From contig JAFMSR010000007.1 of the NCBI GenBank assembly GCA_022818135.1, positions 27,554,980 through 27,618,979 of the forward strand: DNA of 64,000 nucleotides, written 5' to 3'. This document shows, piece by piece, positions 57,353 to 64,000 of this stretch. Position 1 is the first letter of the stretch. Each line of letters begins with the position of its first letter. This stretch comes from Saxidomus purpurata (taxonomy: Eukaryota; Mollusca; Bivalvia; Venerida; Veneridae). The notes beneath the pieces are model-generated. The model was not told where the DNA came from. It ran no database searches and saw only the letters and a list, made by a program, of their open reading frames with translations. Both the position numbers and the translations under genes were made by a program.

Positions 57353-60300
57353 ATGATGAGCGGAAAAGTTTCAGGTGCTGTAGAAGCGGGGCTACAAGAT
57401 GACAACACTGACTCGGGTAAAGTATTATACTATGAAACTAATATTCAAACGTGACTCACGATTTTATCTCTATATACAAAGAGTAGAAAAAATAGGTTTT
57501 GCATTTATTCACATTTGGAATAACTAGTCATGTTAGAATCGAAATAACATCCTTTTCAGCGTTGTTATCGTCCAATAACAATTCTTTTTTGTTTTGGTTC
57601 GCAGTTATAAACCACTCAGGCATGCGGCCTTCGTGGTTAATTACTGCGCATCAGAACTTCAAATCATTGTTTATTAGACGATGAACATCGTTGGAACGGA
57701 TATTATTTCATAGTTCTAACATGACTCACGATTTGTCTCTACATGTATACATTTGTTTTCAAAGAGTAGAAAAATAGGTTTTATTATACCATTACCAACG
57801 CGCGGGCCGATATACCGCCGAAATGACGTCATAATGTGCCGCACGACGATTACTAAATATCCGCTAAGAAAACAAAGCTTTGCAGTTATTCACTTTTTGT
57901 AATATTTGGTCAAGTTAGAATCCAAATATCGTATGGTAAACAACTATTTGATGTTCTGACGTGCAGTTATAAACCACCCAGGTTTCCGGCCTTCGTATTG
58001 ATTACAGCACTTCTAAACATCATTGGTTATTAGACGATGAACACAGCTGGAACGGATATTATTTCATAAATAATTCATTCTAATTTTCGGACCTCGTAAT
58101 ATTCTGTTTGTTCGCAATGTAAGCAGACGCAGTTAAATTAATTTTCGACACAACCATATTATATTACATTTAAGTCAAGATTAATTTTAGTAAAGCTCTG
58201 AAAAGCTATACCAAGCTCATTTTTCTTCTTGAAATAACGATTTCACTCTGCACTTTTAAATTTCTTGTACAGATTCATATATTCCGGTTGTAACTTTAAA
58301 CAACAAATGTATACTTTTGATTTGATTTGATGAGAATTTTATCAAGGTCCGTCCCAAAGAGCATGTATGTTAGCTTAGTATTGGGATGAGACCCCGGCAT
58401 GTCTCCCGTCATGCCTAAAAGACAAAATTTTGAAGCCAAAAAATAGGAGAAATTTACCTGACTGCAATTTCCAGCCAGTATAGCCAAAGGTTGAATTTGA
58501 TTGGTTGCCAAAGAGTAGGCCCGTCACGGCGACCAATGAGATCTGAGTGTGATTGACCTAGTTTGTATGTCTGGATCGTGGTAGCCTAACAGTTTTTAGA
58601 GAATTTTGGTACTAGATGGTATATTTGTTTGTTTTGTAATGTAAAAATCCCCTTTAATAAATTGTTGTCCTATTTTAACTTTTGCTTAGCTTTTTGGTGA
58701 TGATAAAAAATTTTAATCGTCCTGAATGAGAGAATAAAATGCTGTCCGAAAGATGTTTTTACTTATTTTAACAAGTTAAAAGTATGCATGAAAGTTTGAC
58801 CTATTTTCCTACTCTGAAATTTTGAAAATATAAAAACCCCTTAAAACCCAAATAAGCCAGCAGCCGCGCAAGCCTTACATTACATTGTCAGAGGTGTGAC
58901 CAAAAAAGTGGTCGTCGACGATGTTGTAGATCTAGTAGTTGCAGCGTTGATTGCCTATCGCACAGCAGTCGTCACTGTCACATAGGTCTTCCTTCCTCTG
59001 GAACGGGAACGAAATCGCCATCGTCGTAGCTGGTCGTAGCGATGTACTGTGACATACATCGTGAAGTTTGACGTTTTGGAGAGAGAGATTGAATTTGGAA
59101 AATGTATCGCGTAGTCAAATATGTTATAAAAGAAAAAATTTTACAAAGACAAAAACAATTTAGCCACTTTACTAAATAGAAACAATAATTTATGGATAGA
59201 TGAAAATAGTGGCAGTCTTTACTTACAATTGTTATAAAATGTACTTTTAAATGATGCAATTATTGTTGAAATGTTTAATCTGATTATTTACTTTTGGTTT
59301 CAAGAATTTACTTATTGAAAGAGATTATATAAAACATCAAACAGGCTACTTGTTAACTTTACTTTCTTTAATTATAGATAAAATAATCAATGTACCATAG
59401 AAAATTATAAGGAGACTTGTACAGTTGGTTTCTTTGCTACCGGGCCAGAAGCAGAAATCGGATAGTAAATGAACCAATGGAGCCAGGAGAGACAAAAATG
59501 ATTAGCCAACAGCGGGTGCAAGGCCGCCAGTTCGGTCTACTACTGTTGAAAGAGCACAGTCATTAATGTAATTGTTGATCCCTTTGTATTATAAAATAGA
59601 TAACATGCCAAAATTTGTCTGTGATTATATGAATATTGCTGTAGATCATGATTTCGTAAAATAGAAATTTAATATTTTTTGCAAAATTTGGTGTAAACTT
59701 CTCTTTAATTGTTTCAGAAGGGAATTTCAGTTTTTAATCTGTTAATCTGTTTTATCTTTACTTATAAATAATAAAGAAGTAAGTGTAGATCATGATCGCA
59801 TGATCGTCGATTCGGTCCTCGGACAGATGTTGGTGAACTACTATTCCTGATCCTGGTTGACTAACCAGTACTTTCCACACCGTCGAAGTTTTAGTGTGAT
59901 TGGGTTTTTCGTGCCTGAGTAAGATTGTTCTTAATGTAGTTTTGATCTTGTATTGCACATCTTAAATGGTTCGAAAATAATGTTGCGAAAGTAAGATATG
60001 TTTTTAAGATTAACATTGCTGTACGTACTACTTGACCTGACCTACTTTTGGTTTGGGTGACCTACTGCGACTTTTAGTGCGCACGAACCGGATGGAGTTA
60101 TAACGGTGCTCGTTGGTTTTATGGATCCGGCAAGTTTTTGACAGTAGATTACTGTTGCCATTTTGGAAATAATTAGTGTTTTATTCTTTTCTGCAATGTC
60201 TGGGGTATCTAGTTGTAGGATCAATCACTGTTTTTGTTTAGTTATGACTCTTTGTATGGGCATTATATGCGTTTTCTTGCTTAGCAGTCATGAATTGTGA

Positions 60301-63300
60301 TTGTTACTATTTCCTACGTTTTTCCAGTCATTGTCCTGGTGATTATTTTGGACATTTATTAGTTATATGTTTGTTTTTGTAATCACCAGGGTTTGTAATG
60401 CGTGGTTTATAATGGTATATTGCCACGACACTAGTTTTTCCTCAGTAGGTATTAAATTTCTTATTCAGGCACTAGAACCGCTGAAAAGTAAAAATGTGTT
60501 ATTTTCTTTTCTAGAATTGACTAAAACTAAAGATTGTACAAATGTATACTGGCAAACAGTTTATTTAAATACCCACTAGTCTGATATGCAATGCCAAACT
60601 AAAGGGAGATAATAGAAAATAGAAGTGTAAGCGTTGTAACTCAATAATTCTTTATAAATCTTGACATTCTATACTGTACTATAAACAGACTATTATCTAA
60701 ATTTAAAATCGGTCATCACATCTAAAATTGATTTAACTCTGGACATAATCTCTTACTTCAACAAATTTCCCATCCCATGCATGGATAAACGAGTAAAATG
60801 ACTGCATGGGCACTTCCAGTATATCTATATTGCATAGAACTTGCGATTTTTTCACTTTGCAAATGAACAAATGACTTCATTCACTGCATAAAAAGTGAAA
60901 TACCCTTCTCCCATACTAAGTCATTTCCAGTATGTATATTGTACAGTTTTTGCAGTTGTTCATACATGTACTGTGTATGGACAATTATATTCAGTCACTG
61001 CATGGGCATTTCTAATTTGAATATTGTACATACCTAAAATTCCTTCTGCGCCGGGACAATCAATTGTCCACTTACTGAATAAGATGAAAAACTCAATTCC
61101 CAACTGGTTTGATATTCTAACCTATATTGAATACCATGAACCCAAATCCCCTTTTCTAGTTATGTCCATAAATCACGACACGTGAGAACATTTGGAGCTA
61201 TTTTTACAAAATTTTAAAAAGGGTAAATACAGTAGAACAACGTTGCATTCAGGCGACGAAATATTAAAATATAAAGATGCTCGTTTATATATGTCTTTGT
61301 ATTTGTTTAGTAAATATTGTTGTTTGAGCTGATGCATGTTTTTGTATTTGAGGTCTGTACATATCGATTTGTGGCAAATATAACAAAATATGAATAAACT
61401 TAACTGTAGTATGAGTTCAGGGGACTTACTACTTTTGGAAATAAAGAAATTCCTGATAGCCTGTCTTCTGTGTACTTTCAGAGTCTTTTTTAATACACCG
61501 TGTATGTGTATTTGTACAGTTTTTGATCCTGACTTCTGCTGTAGTAATTTGTAATAAATTGTAATATATTTCATTATACAATGAAGTAAAACTATAGGTA
61601 TAAATAGTTATCTGTCTTTAGCAATTGCCTTTCCCAACAGTGTTACTTTTTTCTTTTCTCAAATATTCAACACCTGTTGGGAGAACACTCCTGCTTGTCA
61701 ATTTATGTTTGAAAGTTTAATTGAATTTACATTACTGTATGCATTCAGTGGGTAGCAGAACCAATGTTGGTGAATTATAGGGTGTGAATAAAATGCAATG
61801 CAACAGCTGTATGAACCGAAATAAACTTTGAAAACACTGGAGGCATGTTTTCTGGTAACTAGTTGATATGCATTGAGATTCTTATAAATCTTTGGTTTTA
61901 TATAACAATGTCACAGCATGTTACACTTGTTAAGCATATAGCATAATTGCTCCTATATCCTTTTGGTCACACCATCTAGAGGCAATGGAATGTCTTCCCC
62001 AAAACAAATGCATGGAACAGTCTGTCGCAGCCATTCTGAAAAACTTTTCAAATCGCGGAAAAAGTACATATCGTGGTGTTTCAACACTCGTTATTTGTAA
62101 ATTGTTAATTGTATTTATGTAGATTTACAGTGCTAAACCCCAGACTTTTTTACTTCTTTAAAGTATGATCAAACGGTATTAAAAGCATCATGAGCGTGGC
62201 TAGTTGTGTGACAGGTGTTATTAAAATGGACAAAATAGGTGAATGAGATCACTTTAAGAAATAATGCTTGAAGTGAGATTAGGTTATGTGTGTCATATTC
62301 AAAATCTTACGGACTCGGCATTTTGTTTTGTATGATCTAGTGCTGTACCCCGATTTGTTCAAATACCCTTTATGTTTCAATAAACTGTTCAGGGCGTGAT
62401 TAGAGAATCAATTTATAGGATACACTAAATTGAAACAAGATATCTGACTCGATAAGATAAGTGACGAATGCCCCCGAAGTGGCGACGAATAGGTTCTAGT
62501 GCACTTTGTTCTCAGTCTATATCACGTATTCACAAAATTTGCAAAACTATAAATTAGAAAATATTAATTATATCGTAGATCGTATACATGTAGAAAATAT
62601 ATCATACAACTCTTACAAATAACGGACAACAATGTATTGACCTCCATTAATGTGTAGACCCAGTGAATGGTGTGTATGGCTACATATACTTTTACTGTCA
62701 TATTTGTAGATATCTCATTTCGAAGTTATGGGATTGACTCAAAACTTCATTTACATCTTCTGGGGTATCTAACAGTCACGACTCGGTTTAAATTAAAAAA
62801 AGGCACTTGTTAAACTTAGACATTTTGGTGCATGCAAGCTACTAAATGGACAAGTGTCTTTATCTAGTTATGGGATTAATAAAAACCTTAATTTGTATCT
62901 TCTTGGATATCAGGCAGTCAGGTACGATAACTCTTGCCTGAGTTTAATTCAAATTATGGCCCTTGTAGGAGTTACTAAATTTGGTCAAATGTTTACATGC
63001 AAGCTACTATCAGCCACTTGTCTTAGTAATGTATGATTGGATTGATGAAGCATTCGGGTCAATCAAACATTCAAGCTGCATATATCTTGATTGAAATTAC
63101 TGCTACTTTGAAATTTATGCTTATTTCTAAGTAATCAACTATTGGACTCATTTGAAACTATAAGAAAGTGTTGACGGGTATCAGAATAGATAATAAGAAA
63201 TGACCACAGAGTTATATAAATTTACATGTAGTTTTGAGCCTATATGATAGAAACATATTTAATGTATGATCAAGTTTTTCAAATTGTCAAGCTGTATTTC

Positions 63301-64000
63301 TGCGGTATTGGTCACATGGAAGCATGAAAGTTTTTGCCTTTTAACAATTTATGTGTAATTGAAGAGGAAAAAGAGCATTTTGTATGTATTTGAATAAAGA
63401 AATACTGACCAACATGCAATGTACTGGTGTTCATTTAGTTTATTATTTCTTCTATGCCAGTACGTAGACCAGCAAAATGTAATGAAAATAAGCACGATTC
63501 TCAAAGTTTGCGGTAATAAATGTTGAATAAAGTATTTTGGTTTCTGATTTTGTGAACAAGTGATGCACCAATTGGCTTTTAAAAAAAATTGTTTCTGAAT
63601 TTGAATGAAAGTTGCTGTGAAAAAGTGTTTTCATAACTTTCCAATTCTTTGTTATTTCTTTTCTTATTGACAAGCAAGCTTCTACCTGTTTGTAGAAATA
63701 TCAGTCCCAGACGAAACAATCAGTGTCAGTCAAGGTCCTACATGCACCACGAATGAAATGAATGAACTACAGGAAACATCTCACAATGAACTAGCAAATG
63801 ACGAAAAGACTAAAACAACAGAAAATTCTATTCAGACGATTGGAGAGAAAACGGACAGATATAGTTATGTCAATAGGATAGAAAATCCTAACCACGATAC
63901 AGTTGATCCTAGACCCAGTGATGATTTTCAAACTGCTCGGGAAGAAAACGACAAAAAGGTAAATAATGAAACAAAACTTGAAATGTCATTTGATCAGATA
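57353..64000 (+). CDS. Unidentified gene, first two coding exons, running off the right edge
   Basis: Exon 1 (57353-57416) starts with MMSGKVSGAVEAGLQDDNTD and ends at TCGG/GTAAAG in phase 1. Exon 2 begins at 63696 after TTTGTAG and stays open for all 305 bases to the window end, in the phase exon 1 requires. The exon 2 product is very hydrophilic and rich in Glu, Asp, Asn, Thr and Ser (TTNEMNELQETSHNEL, REENDKKVNNETK), with no signal peptide, so it is probably an intrinsically disordered cytosolic or nuclear N-terminal region. No family can be named. Intron 1 is 6.3 kb. An upstream acceptor (AACCAG) just before the ATG may indicate a 5' untranslated exon. Confidence 0.55.
58317..58563 (-). 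repeat. Dispersed repeat C, inverted copy
   Basis: The reverse-complement partner of 38465-38710, about 20 kb away, in intron 1 of the right-edge gene. Minus-strand translation contains the same GMTGDMPGSHPNTKLTYML segment and LDKILIKSNQ. The ends are TTTGATTTGATGAGAATTTT and GTGATTGACCTAGTTTG. Confidence 0.75.
62708..63015 (+). repeat. Two-copy tandem repeat, about 140-165 bp period
   Basis: AGTTATGGGATT, TTTGTATCTTCTTGG/TTTACATCTTCTGGG, CAGTCA(C/G)G and CATGCAAGCTACTA occur twice in the same order. Probably a fragment of a dispersed satellite-like repeat. Confidence 0.5.

Noticed and set aside
58978..59259. Minus-strand frame ending DDGDFVPVPEEGRPM
   Set aside because: The tail looks protein-like, but the rest is low-complexity, there is no splice support and no homologous motif was recognised.
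1..64000. CRISPR arrays, bacterial operons or prophage
   Set aside because: Introns, MITEs, SINEs and animal gene families show a metazoan nuclear genome; the tandem repeats lack spacer structure.

Overview
The window is nuclear DNA of an invertebrate animal, most likely a bivalve mollusc. It is AT-rich, genes are split into short exons by long introns, and there are many MITE-, SINE- and satellite-like repeats. A pair of secreted C1q-domain genes and a Ngaro-type tyrosine-recombinase retrotransposon fit a lophotrochozoan. The species is inferred from gene content, not proven.

Layout. (1) 1070-25741, minus strand: one gene of at least 22 coding exons whose splice phases all agree (2790 nt, 929 residues). 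It encodes a secreted right-handed parallel beta-helix protein ending in three copies of a four-cysteine domain that I cannot name. (2) 16460-23573, plus strand, inside intron 3 of that gene: a nearly complete Ngaro-like retroelement with 256-bp direct terminal repeats, an SGNH-hydrolase ORF, a gag-like zinc-finger ORF, RT-RNase H, and a broken tyrosine recombinase. (3) 28590-30401 and 34260-37208, plus strand: two tandem four-exon genes for small secreted C1q-domain proteins. (4) 37209-48521: gene-poor DNA with SINEs, MITEs and minisatellites. (5) 48571-52550, plus strand: a two-coding-exon GT14 (core-2/I-branching type) beta-1,6-N-acetylglucosaminyltransferase. (6) 53338-54294: a 52-bp minisatellite followed by a small inverted-repeat element. 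(7) 57353 to the right edge, plus strand: the first two coding exons of an unidentified gene that continues past the window.

The host genes all act in or for the secretory pathway: two kinds of secreted proteins that may bind glycans or surfaces (beta-helix, C1q) and one Golgi glycan-branching enzyme. I see no evidence that they are co-regulated. Exon coordinates come from hand-read splice sites checked for phase; untranslated ends and promoters could not be defined.
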